The translations under genes were made by a program, and so were the position numbers. Below, one piece after another: positions 18,873-29,700 of a stretch of 64,000 nt of DNA. The notes under the pieces were generated by a model. The model did not search any database, was not told where the DNA came from, and worked only from the letters and a program-made list of their open reading frames with translations. The stretch covers positions 181,626-245,625 of the forward strand of contig JAGPNK010000029.1 of the NCBI GenBank assembly GCA_020746835.1, in the 5' to 3' direction. The first letter of the stretch is position 1. Every line of letters begins with the position of its first letter. This DNA comes from Stachybotrys elegans. Lineage: Eukaryota; Ascomycota; Sordariomycetes; Hypocreales; Stachybotryaceae.

Positions 18873-20096
18873 ATGACCGTCCTCCTGACCCCCAGGCCCA
18901 CACCTGTGGAGAAGCGCCATTTTAAGTTCACAGTCGTGAAGGAGTTTCTGGATCTGGAACGACTGCTTGGGGACGGTAGATGTGCCATCAAGACTAGCGG
19001 CGACTATCTTAAGCCAGATCTTCAGCCGTTTTCTGGTAAAGATGGTCACAAAAGGGCTCTCAAGGCTCTCATCAACAACAATGGCGGAAAAGAGAGTTGC
19101 CGTCTTGTATACATCACTCGTCATGCCGAGTCTAATCACAATGTCAAGTCCATGAAGCTCGGGAAGAAAGAGTCTTTTGCAGCCGCCGACCACTTCGACA
19201 AGGAGAAAGACCCTAGCCTTAGTTCCAGCGGGGTAGATCAGGCGAAGCAGCTGGGAGCCCGCATTGCAAATTCCCAGGCTTCAGAGTTTGGACTGCCCAA
19301 CCAGGTACATTGCAGTCCGTTGTGGCGCTGTGTTCAGACGGCAGGTTATGTCGGAGCCAACTACCATGCACCTCAGCCACTTTCAGCACTCAATGTCAAA
19401 CTCAGTGACAAATGGCGGGAATGGAAGGGCCCGGGTCAGCTTCATGTCTCGGATGGCCGCAGCACCAAGACCATTCTCAACGGCCGCATCCGCATGCTGA
19501 ATGGCACAGTGGGTGCTGTCCAGATGAAGGTGGATTTTGAGGAGAATTTCACAGACATCGATGAGGCGTTTCATGATCCGGAGACCTTCATCAACGTGGA
19601 CATTCGGCTCGAGCATGCCCTTGCCGAGCTCTTCGAGGGCGATGCCAATTGTCGCCATATTGTCACGCATGGCAGGACTTCGCAATCTCTCCTCCGTGTG
19701 CTGGGATTCCAGCGCAAAAGACGGGAGGCGAATCTCGAAGACTATCGGATCTGGGACTTTGAGAACGCCGGGACTATTGTGCTCCTGATTCGAAGGCAAT
19801 TGCGCAATGATCAATGCGAGCAGGTGAAACGGGACAACAAGCTGCAGCAAGAGGAACTGCAGTACATCAACCGCGAGTATGAGCAGGACATCAACGACGG
19901 CTTTGAGAGCATTCAGCAATGCGCTGCTAAGATCTCAGACAAACGTGACACATGGATGACGAAGCTTGACATGCTTCAGGAGGAGATGCAGGAGAACAAG
20001 AGTGTCGCATGGCGCCACGAGCTCTTGCAGAAAGCCCTGAACGGCACGTTCTGGCACGGGGAATTTATTGTCTCCTATGGCCATGGGTTCAATTGA
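18873..20096 (+). CDS. histidine phosphatase (phosphoglycerate-mutase-like)
   Basis: This single-exon protein of 407 residues belongs to the branch-1 histidine phosphatase superfamily. The catalytic block is LVYITRHAESNHN (Arg83, His84; the family's RHG is RHA here). CSPLWRCVQTAGYV follows, and the second active-site His is in CRHIVTHGRTSQSLLRVLG. The last 100 residues are Gln/Glu-rich and probably helical (LQQEELQYINREYEQD), an extension not needed for catalysis. The substrate is unknown; phosphosugars, phosphoproteins and others are all hydrolysed in this family. The ATG at 18873 is preferred over an upstream TTG because it is the first ATG in frame. The upstream DNA is CT-rich, typical of fungal promoters. 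Confidence 0.85.
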   Translation: MTVLLTPRPTPVEKRHFKFTVVKEFLDLERLLGDGRCAIKTSGDYLKPDLQPFSGKDGHKRALKALINNNGGKESCRLVYITRHAESNHNVKSMKLGKKESFAAADHFDKEKDPSLSSSGVDQAKQLGARIANSQASEFGLPNQVHCSPLWRCVQTAGYVGANYHAPQPLSALNVKLSDKWREWKGPGQLHVSDGRSTKTILNGRIRMLNGTVGAVQMKVDFEENFTDIDEAFHDPETFINVDIRLEHALAELFEGDANCRHIVTHGRTSQSLLRVLGFQRKRREANLEDYRIWDFENAGTIVLLIRRQLRNDQCEQVKRDNKLQQEELQYINREYEQDINDGFESIQQCAAKISDKRDTWMTKLDMLQEEMQENKSVAWRHELLQKALNGTFWHGEFIVSYGHGFN

Positions 20097-20099
20097 GTT

Positions 20100-20531
20100 G
20101 AAGAGATGCCAGTGGGATATAGTGTCTGCTTGGATGTCGATGGTCGGATGGCCCAGAAAGCAAATATAGCCTCGAAATTGCTAATCAGTTCAGGGGTGCT
20201 GATCTTGTGCCTCAGCAGAAGAGTTGGTTTCCAGGGAACCAAGTAGTGCACAACGCCATCAATGACTTCTTTACCCATCAGTTCGCCATCAATCTCCCAC
20301 TCTGTTTTCTGCTGTTTGCACTCATCTATCAACCCCCGCCTGCCGAGCTCATCTATCATGCGCACCTTGGCCCGATGATCCTCTGATATCTCCTTGCCGC
20401 CGTGGACACAGCGCGCCTTCATGGGTCATCTCTCCCGACACCATTGCATGTAGTCTCTCGAGTTTATCCTGGATACCGAAGAGTATGCTTCTTTCTATAA
20501 CCAGCTGCTTATCGAAATCCCTAGAACGCAT
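20100..20531 (-). pseudogene. chromodomain-like fragment, frameshifted
   Basis: The minus-strand segments 20531-20425 and 20422-20136 lie in different frames. The second contains KTEWEIDGELMGKEVIDGV and VVHYLVPWKPTLLLRHKI, which resembles the beta-strand core of fungal chromo-like domains. The first is a short helical stretch (QLVIERSILFGIQDKLERLH). A frame change near 20423 separates them, so this is either a broken gene or an unrecognised splice. It is convergent with, and abuts, the histidine phosphatase. Confidence 0.35.
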
Positions 20532-20559
20532 GATAGAGATGACCGGGCAAATTCATTAT

Positions 20560-20871
20560 GGAAAAAGCTAATACGACTCTACATCTCTCCTGTGGCCCGC
20601 GACAAGTAAACATCTCTGCTCAGGAGCGAGATTGCCTGTTGAATATCCCATGTGGATCTCTTCTCCCCCACCCTTCTGAACTAGGTGAGTCTCACCAAAC
20701 TATCTACGACCTCATGAACGACTCTGACTTTTCTGGAGGGCAAGTGTGCCAACGAGCATTGGAATGTAATGAGCATTGACTCCTATCTCCTAGGCAGTCC
20801 GAAGCCGCCGGGAATGTAGCGAATATGAATCTGGTCCAATTAAAACGCTGAAAAATCTAGTGACCTATATT
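20560..20871. other. no gene seen
   Basis: Short frames only. The right edge (GGTCCAATTAAA...GAAAAATC) is the 3' flank of the piggyBac fragment; a related sequence lies at 47372-47400. Confidence 0.45.
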
Positions 20872-21267
20872 TTACAGCATTTCTTGCCTATGATAGAAGT
20901 ACCAGCATTTCCCCGCATTGCAAAGGGCTACATCACATGTCTTACAACCCTGCCAAGTGCTTGTACCTCTCTTGTACTTAGGCCTCAGCTGTGGGCCAAC
21001 TCGGCTGTTGATGCTATTTGCATCTAATATTTGCAAGGAGCCCTGTTTCCTAGGGTGTTGATGAGGGTGTTGAGAGCTCTGACCTAGGGCCAATTTGAAT
21101 GCCTTGACAAGCAAGACAGTCTCCCTTTTTCCCCCTATAGTCAAAGATATGCTGTTCAAACGGCGTGAGAGTGTCCCCAGGACGATATCTCTGCCTTGAA
21201 GAGCCTGACTTACTGTATGTTTTGAAGATATCATTGACAGGGGCCTGTTGCCAGCGGCTCTGCGATC
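20872..21267 (-). pseudogene. piggyBac transposase C-terminus (outer copy)
   Basis: Minus-strand frames carry SRWQQAPVNDIFKTY, SGSSRQRYRPGDTLTPFEQ and the cysteine-rich end WQGCKTCDVALCNAGKCW followed by YFYHRQ. This is the zinc-binding tail of fungal piggyBac transposases. At least one frame change breaks it. The coding match stops at the terminal repeat of the inner element at 21268, so the latter appears to have landed in it. Confidence 0.75.
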
Positions 21268-23466
21268 TATCCCTTTGAGTGCGCGAAGGCTCCAAGGATG
21301 TAAATGACCCACATGCCCCTCAATTTAGGTCGGTACATAAAGTAACTTTCAACCCTTCCCCACCAAAATAACATACGTAATGGATATCAACGGTACCGCA
21401 ACAGAAGACACAATTATAGTCGGGGGTGTCAGTGAGGTTGATAACGAGCTTTTCATACGGCTTGACCACTATCAACAAGAGCGGGATGACGATATCACAG
21501 GGCGGCCGAATTTCGAGCCGGTTACAACCTGCGGCAGCACCTTCTATCCGTTGCAGCCTGAACAACGTAGCCCTCTTCTATCAGCTCTACCAGCGAGCCC
21601 AGTCGAGCTTCTCAAGCTTTTTATACCGGAATCCCTTATTGAACGTTGGGTCTGCTATACGAATCAGGCCCCTGAGCCGGATATAGGTCCCGGACCCGGA
21701 TCTCGCAGCAATGACAACTACACACAAGAACCCTCGTGGCGAGGGAAGGCTTGGAGCCCGACCTCGGTGGCAGAGATCTATCTATGGCTTGCCATACAGA
21801 TTTATATAGGTCTGCATAGGGAAGCCCGTCTCCGGGACTATTGGAAGGCCTCGGGGCCTCAGGGGCATCTCCCGGACCACCCTATGATCAAATACATGAC
21901 TTTTGACCGGTTCCAACTACTATCCCGCCGTATACGAATTAGCCCCTATTCCGGGCAGCCACAAGGACCCTTCCAGCCCTGTAATGAGTGGTCTGACCTC
22001 ATACAGGCTGTTTCTTTGCAGCTCTGGGCCCCGGGCACTAATATTGCTGTAGATGAGTGTATGGTCGGCTTTGAAGGCAGGGCCTACGAAAAAACAACTG
22101 TCCCCAGCAAGCCAACGCCTACAGGCTTCAAAGTCTAGGTTGTGGCCCAACAGGGCTATTTTTTACAGTGGATTTGGCACACACCAAGGTCTCTGCCTGC
22201 TGGTATCGCGAAGTCAAGGGGCAGCTCACAGCAGCAGGGCTCACAGAAGGTCTCACGGCAGAAGGTCTCGCGGCGGAAGGTCTCGCGGCAGGGCTCGCAG
22301 CAGCAGGGCTCTCAGACTGATGAAGCTAACATCGACATAACCGTCGCTTTGAACCCTACACAAGCCGTGGTAATTACACTAATATCTCGGCTGCCAAAGG
22401 CAATCTATCATGTCTTCCTGGATAACCTTTTCTCGTCGTCAGACCTTTTTATTGCTCTACGGAAGCAAGGGGTAGCTGCCGCAGGCACAGCCCGTATCAA
22501 CAGTGGTATCTGGGAGCCCTTTGTTGTAGCTAAGCGGGAAGACCGTGCCGGGAAATGCTGGGCTTTCAACACTGTCAAGGCTGTTGCAACGCCAGAAGGT
22601 CTTGTATGTCAGGTCTGATGATTGGAACCATTTAATCACTATGAAAATACCTACTAATTCCCTTGCTAACCCTCTCAAGGTCAACCAAATAGCCTGGAAA
22701 AATAACGCCCTTGTACTGATATTTACGACTGTTTACACAGGTAAGGAATTCCTTGATAAGGTCTGCCGCCGGCCCACATCAACAACAGCACAGTCACGCC
22801 CTATCCGCCGCGAATTCGGGGTCTCTGCAGTCAAGGAGGTCCCTATATTAGAATCAGCAGCTGCTTATAATAGCAATATGGGTGCTGTAGATACAGGGGA
22901 CCAGCTACGGGCTACAGAAGGTCTTGACCACCGTATCCGTAGGGGGGGTGGCAGGCAATAGCTTGGACCTTCCTGCTTGATGTAGCCCTCGTCAACAGCT
23001 ATCTATTGCAGCAGAAGGCCCCGGGGCCCTCACCGTGGGCCCCGTACAGGGACCAAAGGGCGTGGCAGCAGCGCCTTGTTGACGACCTCATAGGTCAGCA
23101 CGGGAAGACAGGGGGCACAAGGCAACGATTCCGAGCTGGTGACACTATGGTCCCTTTATCACAGCATAATCATGTCCATAGGGGCAAAAATAGCCGTTGC
23201 TTGGGCTGTCAGGGGCTTCGGGCAGGTGAGGTACGGTCACAAAGCCGGCAGCCCCTCGGCCAGGTTAGTGGGAATAGGGGCAAGGCTGTATGTACAAGGA
23301 AAGGCTGCGACGTATGTGATGTAGCTATATGTACCCGGCAGGAATGTTGGGACTTCTATCATAGTCTCCTTTGCTAAGAAATAGATGTCACTTTTTTCCC
23401 TGCATTTTTATTGGTCGAAAACCCTGTCTGTGACCTCAGGGTCGCCTTCGCACACTCAAAGGGATA
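21268..23466 (+). mobile_element. piggyBac-family element (inner copy)
   Basis: Inverted ends TATCCCTTTGAGTGCGCGAA (21268-21287, continuing AGG) and the mirror of TATCCCTTTGAGTGTGCGAA (to 23466) differ at one base over about 22 bp. They enclose a full-length piggyBac transposase gene. No TTAA duplication can be seen at these borders, so the exact ends may differ by a few bases. Related ends occur at 25521, 31070, 50635 and 50887. Confidence 0.8.
21380..23377 (+). pseudogene. piggyBac transposase, nearly full length with two lesions
   Basis: The N-terminal domain (FIPESLIERWVCYTNQ, AWSPTSVAEIYLWLAIQIYI) leads to the DDE core: DECMVGFEGRA, DNLFSSSDLFIAL and AAYNSNMGAVDTGDQL. A C-terminal cysteine-rich finger follows (RCLGCQG...CDVCDVAICTRQECW). 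An intron at 22604-22679 (GTATGT donor, GCTAAC branch, CAAG acceptor) restores PEGL-VNQIAW. Lesions are a TAG at 22136-22138, where the family has Trp, and a frameshift at a run of seven G (22942-22948). The frame after the shift resumes WQAIAWTFLLDVALVNSYLL. A QKVSRQKVSRRKVSR repeat at 22238-22300 is an oddity of this copy. Confidence 0.9.
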
Positions 23467-23593
23467 TCGGCGGCGAACCCATTTCTAGAGACGTGCCTTA
23501 TATTGTGTTCATAGCTGCAGCGTCGTCTAGTCACAGATGTAGCAATATGGACCTTCAGTGATTCAGGCCTGAATTTTGTAAATTTTACCGTGG

Positions 23594-23637
23594 TTTTTTT
23601 TTTTTTTTTTTTTTTTTTTGGGGGGGGGGGGGGGGGT
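23594..23637 (+). repeat. T-run followed by G-run
   Basis: About 27 T run directly into about 17 G. It lies in the 3' flank of the superoxide dismutase gene and could be a fragile or misassembled site. Confidence 0.7.
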
Positions 23638-23876
23638 GTACCACCCGCGACCCCAAACTGCCTTGCCTTCGTCAGCGCATCTGCGCATACACTCTCCCGC
23701 TCTCCTTCTTCTCCCCATCCTCATCAGCCCGTGTGAAACCCAAGCATGACGCCGTGGCACAGGAACTGAAGAGAGTGGGATCGCATGACAGCCGCTGCAG
23801 GAACGGGCACGTTCGTGTTAACATCGCCATCCTCGTCAACCCGCCTCCTGATCATCACCCTCCCCATGCCATCCCC

Positions 23877-24551
23877 CTAGCGGTGCATGGGCGCTGGCGT
23901 CTTGGTGGAGTTGCAGTTGCCCGGCATTTCCATCATCTTGAGCTCAAAGTTGGCACAGGTGATGCGGGTCGAGTTTGCGTAGTGCAGAACAAAAGAGCGG
24001 TTGCCGAAGAAGGACATGCTGGACTCGTTGGTGGAGGCGTAGAGGTCGGTGTAGTTCATCATGTAGGGGTCTGAGCCGACCTTGCCGTGCTTGCCTGCGA
24101 GGTCACCGACTTCGCAGCTCTGGGGATTGGACGGGTCGCAGGGGACCGCGACGCCGGCGTTGTAGGGGTCGAGATGTGTCTTAGTAACGGTGCAGTTGTT
24201 GTCGACGACGCGGTCGGTGTGGATATGGTACGCTGTTATGCCAGGTTAGAGTTCTGGACAGTTAAAGCTCATGTTGTTAGGACAGGAAGACTGACTGAAA
24301 GGGCCGCCCTCAGCAGGCAGGTTCTCAAACATAATAGAGAACATGACACCGTTGCCGTCATCTTCGGCGACAGCCATGATAGAACCCTTAACGTTGCCCT
24401 CGATGGCAGCACCGGCGAAGAAGGGCTCCTTGGGAAGGATAGCCTGGTAGACTACACCGGCAGGGTTGTCGGTGGAAGGCGGAGCATCATCGGCCAAGAC
24501 GCGGCCAGCGAGGGTGGCGCCGAGGATGTGGAGGCCAAGTGAAGTTCGCAT
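23877..24551 (-). CDS. secreted Cu-type superoxide dismutase-like protein, two exons
   Basis: Minus-strand exons 24551-24296 and 24232-23877 (intron 24233-24295) give 203 residues. The start has a signal-like stretch ending GRVLA. The core reads GVVYQAILPKEPFFAGAAIE, then GPF-TYHIHTD across the splice, GKHGK, and FFGNRSFVLHYANSTRITC. Likely copper ligands are His88, His90, His134 and His169, with Arg175 near the site. This is the pattern of fungal surface Cu/Zn or Cu-only SODs that convert superoxide to peroxide outside the cell. Ser-rich and GPI tails, common in such proteins, are absent; the protein ends PAPMHR. The intron phase and the restored YHIH motif make the model firm. A TATATA box lies about 215 bp upstream. 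Confidence 0.85.
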
Positions 24552-25479
24552 CTTGGAAGTTGAGTGTAATCAAGTAACGAGGCTTGGGAGGCGCGATATC
24601 TTGTAAGCTTGATCGGGGGTCGTAGTAGATAGTTGCCTGAGAGCGTGACGCAATGCAATCTGTACAAGGACAGCAAGACAATTGGTGTAAGGGAACGATT
24701 GCACAGCTGGGTGAAGAGAGCTTGAAGGATTTGAAAGAGACAAAACGAAAGGGAATTAGTAGAATATATAAAGAGCTGCTGGTGACATCCGTGGCAACGA
24801 AGCACTTGAAGGCAAACGAAGGGGGGTTGACTAGGAAGGAGGAGTACGGAACAACCGTCTCGCTGGCCATGTTCACAGTGCCTATCATTAATCTGTGTTA
24901 ATCTGGCGAAATACTAAACCACCAATCGACCAGAGTGCACTTTCAACTCTGCCTTGTGCTGAGCCATCAGCCGGCGTAGTTGATGTTCAGTACCTTTCCA
25001 CCACGTAGGTACAGAGGCGGGCCAGTACCTGTAAGCCAAGACCCGACCCTGCATATTTCCTACTTGCCTGTTCCTCCTTATGTGGGTTGTTACCCCGCTG
25101 TAATGGATTCAGTGATGACTTTGGCTGTGAGACAGATAACCTTGTCCGTACGAGATAGCGTTGTGGTAATGTGTCAGACAGGCAGTGTATTGTCTGCAAT
25201 CTAGACAGCAAGGAACAAAGATGCACGTAGATTTGCTGAACCACGAGGTAATCGTAACAAGCCAAGCCGGGCGATAATTGATTGTCCCTGACCCCTGACA
25301 GTCTAATCTAAACCAAACGGACAGGTAGATGAGCACTGTACCAAAGCGGTAATTCTGATGATGCAAACATGCACCAAGAAACAAAATGGTACTCTGTGAC
25401 CCAGTATCGCGGCCAGACCCTGCCGATACCGAAGGGGAATAGGTAACTAGCTAACTCTGATGATTCTGACTGAACTGAA

Positions 25480-25521
25480 ACTGTCTGTGACCTGTGCTCC
25501 TTTCGCACACTCAAGGGGATA
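25480..25521 (-). repeat. piggyBac-type terminal end
   Basis: GTGCTCCTTTCGCACACTCA followed by AGGGGATA is, inverted, TATCCCCTTGAGTGTGCGAA, matching the ends of the 21268-23466 element. The preceding CTGTCTGTGACC also matches its right inner end. The partner end was not found, so this is a single end or a decayed MITE. Confidence 0.6.
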
Positions 25522-25723
25522 GGGTCCACTTGAAGTCCTCGCTCGTCAACGGAGCGTTGGAAGGTGGAGCGGAAATGTAAATCGCTTGGCAAGATTAAAC
25601 AATATTGCTGGGAGTTCTTCGGTGTTGAGCCCCAATCAAGCATGAACTCGTGTTTTGGTTTGGTCGTGAGAGACTGCCAAGGAGCTTTCGAAACGGCTCC
25701 ATGCATTTGCCCGCAGATCCCTT

Positions 25724-25790
25724 GGCAGTGCGAAACGCGGCAGTGGTGTATGGAACCGGGATATCCGCCAATAGGCGCTTTCGCACTGCC
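25724..25790. repeat. 12-bp perfect inverted repeat, 43-nt loop
   Basis: GGCAGTGCGAAA at 25724-25735 pairs exactly with TTTCGCACTGCC at 25779-25790. Flanking CC and GG add pairs beyond two mismatches. It could be a transposon remnant or an RNA hairpin; nothing else decides. Confidence 0.6.
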
Positions 25791-26048
25791 CAGGAGACAC
25801 GGCAACTCCCATAGCAGTTAACGACCGGAAGGAGTTAAGATCGTCCGTTGGAACCCCGTACGCACACTTTACCCTAACCCTTGGCACCATGTTTAGTTCG
25901 TATGGTAACCCAGTGAGGTTCGGGAACAAGGGTCAAACTAGCACTTCAGATATACCACCCCACATCAAGCAATTAACAGACGGAGCCAAGCGGCCGTGAT
26001 TACCACAGCTGGTAATTCTGTTCACATCATCAACTCCTCGACATCGAA

Positions 26049-26054
26049 ATATAA
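26049..26054 (+). promoter_or_regulatory. TATA box of the small secreted-protein gene
   Basis: TATAAA lies about 140 bp upstream of the ATG at 26193, a normal distance in filamentous fungi. Confidence 0.4.
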
Positions 26055-26192
26055 AGAGAGACGAATGTGAGTCGGCAACAGTCTTCGAAATCTGTCCCTT
26101 CACTGTCCTTCATCATTGTCTCAACTCAGCTCGGCTCAACAAGGCAGACACTACCGCACAACCAAAGCAGCAACCCCTCCTAGACTTTCAAC

Positions 26193-26470
26193 ATGCTCGC
26201 CAAATCTGTCCTTGTTCTCGCCTTTGCGGCCCTCTCCCTTGCCGCTCCCCACGGTGGCAGCTCGGATGCCCAGCTTAAGCGCGTTGAGGAACTGCGCAAG
26301 AAGGGCCTGGTTTGCAACAAGCAACCACAGGGACACTTTTACTGCTCTGACGGATTCGGCGGTGACTGGTAAGTGATTCTTTTATCCCCCCTACAGGTAC
26401 TTTTGGAGGTTGACAATCTATCCTCTGCAGTTACGTCGACATTCGCGGAGGTGGCAGCTGCCTTATTTAA
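26193..26470 (+). CDS. small secreted cysteine-containing protein, two exons
   Basis: Exons 26193-26368 and 26431-26470 flank a 62-bp intron (GTAAGT donor, CTGCAG acceptor) and encode 71 residues. Residues 1-18 form a signal peptide (MLAKSVLVLAFAALSLAA). A Kex2-type LKR site follows at 28-30. The mature part has four cysteines, Cys41, Cys51, Cys59 and Cys69, enough for two disulfides, in a Gly-rich tail. Small secreted proteins of this shape are often effectors or surface proteins, but no specific family is recognised and no activity is claimed. The complete hAT element starts 310 bp downstream. Splice sites, signal peptide and a TATA box make a real gene likely. Confidence 0.72.
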
Positions 26471-26780
26471 ATTCGGGTGCACTGTGACTTGGACTTGTTA
26501 CGGTCTGCTTGTATTCTATCTAGTCTAACATCAATTGAAGTCACCCAGAGCTCCCATGATAAGACGTCAGCATTCCTCCAAATATTTGAACCACAATGGA
26601 TCTCGCCCAATCCGATGTGGTGGCTAAAGTAGTCGTCCTGAAACGTCACGTTGAAACCTGCGCGGGCTGCCGTCGCGAAAATGTCATGTCCATCAACTAC
26701 CAAGCTCCATAGATCCGGCGCCAAGACCATCGAGTCTGTCAACACAACGCCATTGACCATGCCAGGCCATGCCAGGCCAT

Positions 26781-29700
26781 CAGGGTTCAAAGCCACTACA
26801 CTCCACTACACATCCGCGGATATGGAATTGATGTGGATGATGACTCAGATCACGACGGTGGTATGGATGGATATGTATCCATTATGGATATGAATCCACA
26901 ATGTGGAAAGGATTTCCACATAACGAGCAAGGGAATAAATCCGTTGCATAGCTCAACCCTTGACATATTGCCATCATTCCCTCGAAGGTTCTGCCAGTAT
27001 CTGATCCAACTGCCCGATCAATCCTGCACGTAGCCAACTGCGTAAAGTCTGGCACAGGCCGACAGTTGAAGCATCTAGCCGATTCCCAAGCCTCGTAACC
27101 ATCTGCCCGGCCACTGAAAATAACCTATCACACTCTGCTGACATAGGGGCCACAGTTAGTAAATCCAGGGCCATCCTACTCAATTTGGGGTACCTGAGCC
27201 GCCTAGTGTGCCAGTACTCGTATGGATCAGTAACGAGGGCGTCAGAATCGTCGATATTGCGTTGCCACTGATCGTACTCATCAAGATCCAACCCACTATA
27301 CGATGACGAAGGAGATACCCCAGGAGACTCGTCAACAGCCTGATTCTGAAGAGTTAGCCCTCGTTTGCTATTACGCCAGGCTGTAAATTTATTCATCGAG
27401 GGTTTAAGACGTTTACTTGCAGGTAAATCAGAGTCTTGATCCTCAGAAAATAGGCCCTTGTATTCGCATTCCCACAGATCCTGAATAATTGCCTTGGTTT
27501 TGATAATCCACGTGCGCCGCTTAGCATCGTCGCCCCACAGATCGTCGAATAATGCCCAGCGGTAAGCAGGATGGAGAGCCGCCGCGCCGTAAATCACAGG
27601 GCTATCGTTGAGGTATTGATAATACTCATCGAGCTTTATCCAGCCTAGGTTAATATTAACGGCGAGGTGCCCGGAGTCAGGGAGGCCAACGGCTATCTTT
27701 TTGGCGGATTCGAGGGACTCGAGAAGATATTCGTACGCGTGAAGAAGATCCCAGCTTGTACCTTGAAGTCGTTTCTTGGTTAGCCATGTCAATTTACAGA
27801 CTAATTCAATCCAGCCAGGGCTTACCGGATAATGGAGGCTCAACCTCATCTTCTTGACCTTGCTTTTGGTGTTTCCCCAGTCCATCACCCTCCAAGGCTT
27901 TGACTACTAGCTGAAAGTCTAGTAGGATATCGCGGAGCGCCTGGAGCACAAGCCAGTCGCTGCTTGAAATCCTGTTCTCTTCCTTCAAAAAGAACGGCAT
28001 CCTGGCACCCTTCCTAACGGAGCCACTTTTCGTAAGGTTCGCTTTGTTCCACTCACTCAACGCTCGTTGGATAAAAGGGTCGTAAAACGGTTGTAAAACA
28101 AGAGCCCGGTCGACCATAGCCAGCTGTGAAAGCCAACGGGTAGCGTTATCTAATACAACGCCAACAGGGCCATGGTTTTGGATCGCTGGATCATTGGATA
28201 GTTGGGACTCGACCTGCTGGACCTTTTTAAGGGTGTTGGTCCAGATATCGGATCTATTAACCTCCTGCAAATCTAGTTAAAATACGCCCGAAAATAGGAG
28301 AGTTAGAAAACGAAATGTAGTAAAACTAAGAACAAGATCGGCTTACCACGGCGAAGTTATGCCATTTACCCACTGGGCCCCTTTTGCGCCATTGCTCATG
28401 TTCCCTCGCCGCCGTAAACTGGCCATCGTAGATCTGTTGCTCGAACGCGTCCGGATCTTGGCCAAATAGCATGTGTTTCACCACTCTATTGATAACGTGG
28501 CCAATGCAGCGAACCCAGCGCTTCTTCCAGTCGAATCCTAGCTCACGGCCCAGCTCTTCCATCGTTGTTTTATTATTCGAGGCGTTGTCCAGCGTAAAGT
28601 AGCCCAGCTTATCCCCAATCTCGAACTCCCGGACGATGTTGAGTATCTGCTCAGCGATGTTCTCGCCTGTGTGGCGGTCTAGCAGCTCCGGAAGGCCGAG
28701 AACGCACTTCTGGGGCCTGTTGTCGAGATTCCTGAATATACAAGTAACGCCGTAAAGAGCATGCCTGTTCCCGGATCGCCATCCGTCAAACTGGATATGG
28801 ATCTGGCCTGGGCTCTTTCGAAGCGCCTCTCGTACAGCCAATTTATTCGCGTTGAACTCTCTTTCGGCGATCGCGCGCACCGCTACATCGGATATGTGAG
28901 CTTCCGTAATGGAAACAGAGGGGTTGAGATATTCGAAGATTGCTCGCAGATCAGGGTCCTTCGCGGTGGTGAACGATCGATTTGTGTTGACGATCCAGTT
29001 AACGATCATCTGTTGAAACGCGGCTTTATTAAACCGCTTGATCAGTAGGTTCGTTATTTCCTGATCGCGGGGGACCTCTGGATTCAATCGCAGTAATGTA
29101 GCAACTGAGCGGGCGGGTGTTGCAACTGTAGATTTCAGGGCCTGCCTTTTACCCGAAGGATCGACTATGCCGTTGTGATCCTTGAACAAGTGACTCTCGG
29201 CGTTCTGCAGGCCCTTGTAGTTGTAATTCTTCGGCCTCGGGTCCTTCCGCTTGATACACAGACAACAGACCCAGCGGCGTTCCTTCGTTGCGATATTCTG
29301 AATGTCGTATCCAAACCGGTAGACCCATTGACGCGTTTGGCCATCTCTTTCGGACAAAGTCCAGCCTCTGAACAAGCGAAATAGCCGTTGCTCGTCTTCC
29401 TCTGTCCGTTCTGGGATCGCCGCCGTCGATTTCCCTTGCGCAGAGCGCTCGAGAGTAGGTGGCCGAGAATCGGGCTGATAGTCGGCCATCGTGATACCGG
29501 TATAATATTTGCATCTGAAGATTTGACGCCAGTTAGACCAAAAAGGCCACCATGTGGCGAAAATGAGCCAAGGTAGGCAGACGCAGTGGCTTTATCAGAC
29601 AATTAAACTCCACATAACCTAGTCGAAGATATAATAGCATCAGCGAATTGATGAGAATTATCTGAGGGACGCGTCCTCCATGTACTAATGCACGGGATCG

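Larger units (their letters stand above)
24900..26048. other. intergenic with element relics
   Basis: No host gene is recognised between the SOD promoter and the small secreted gene. A piggyBac-type end and a long inverted repeat lie inside and are listed separately. Confidence 0.45.
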
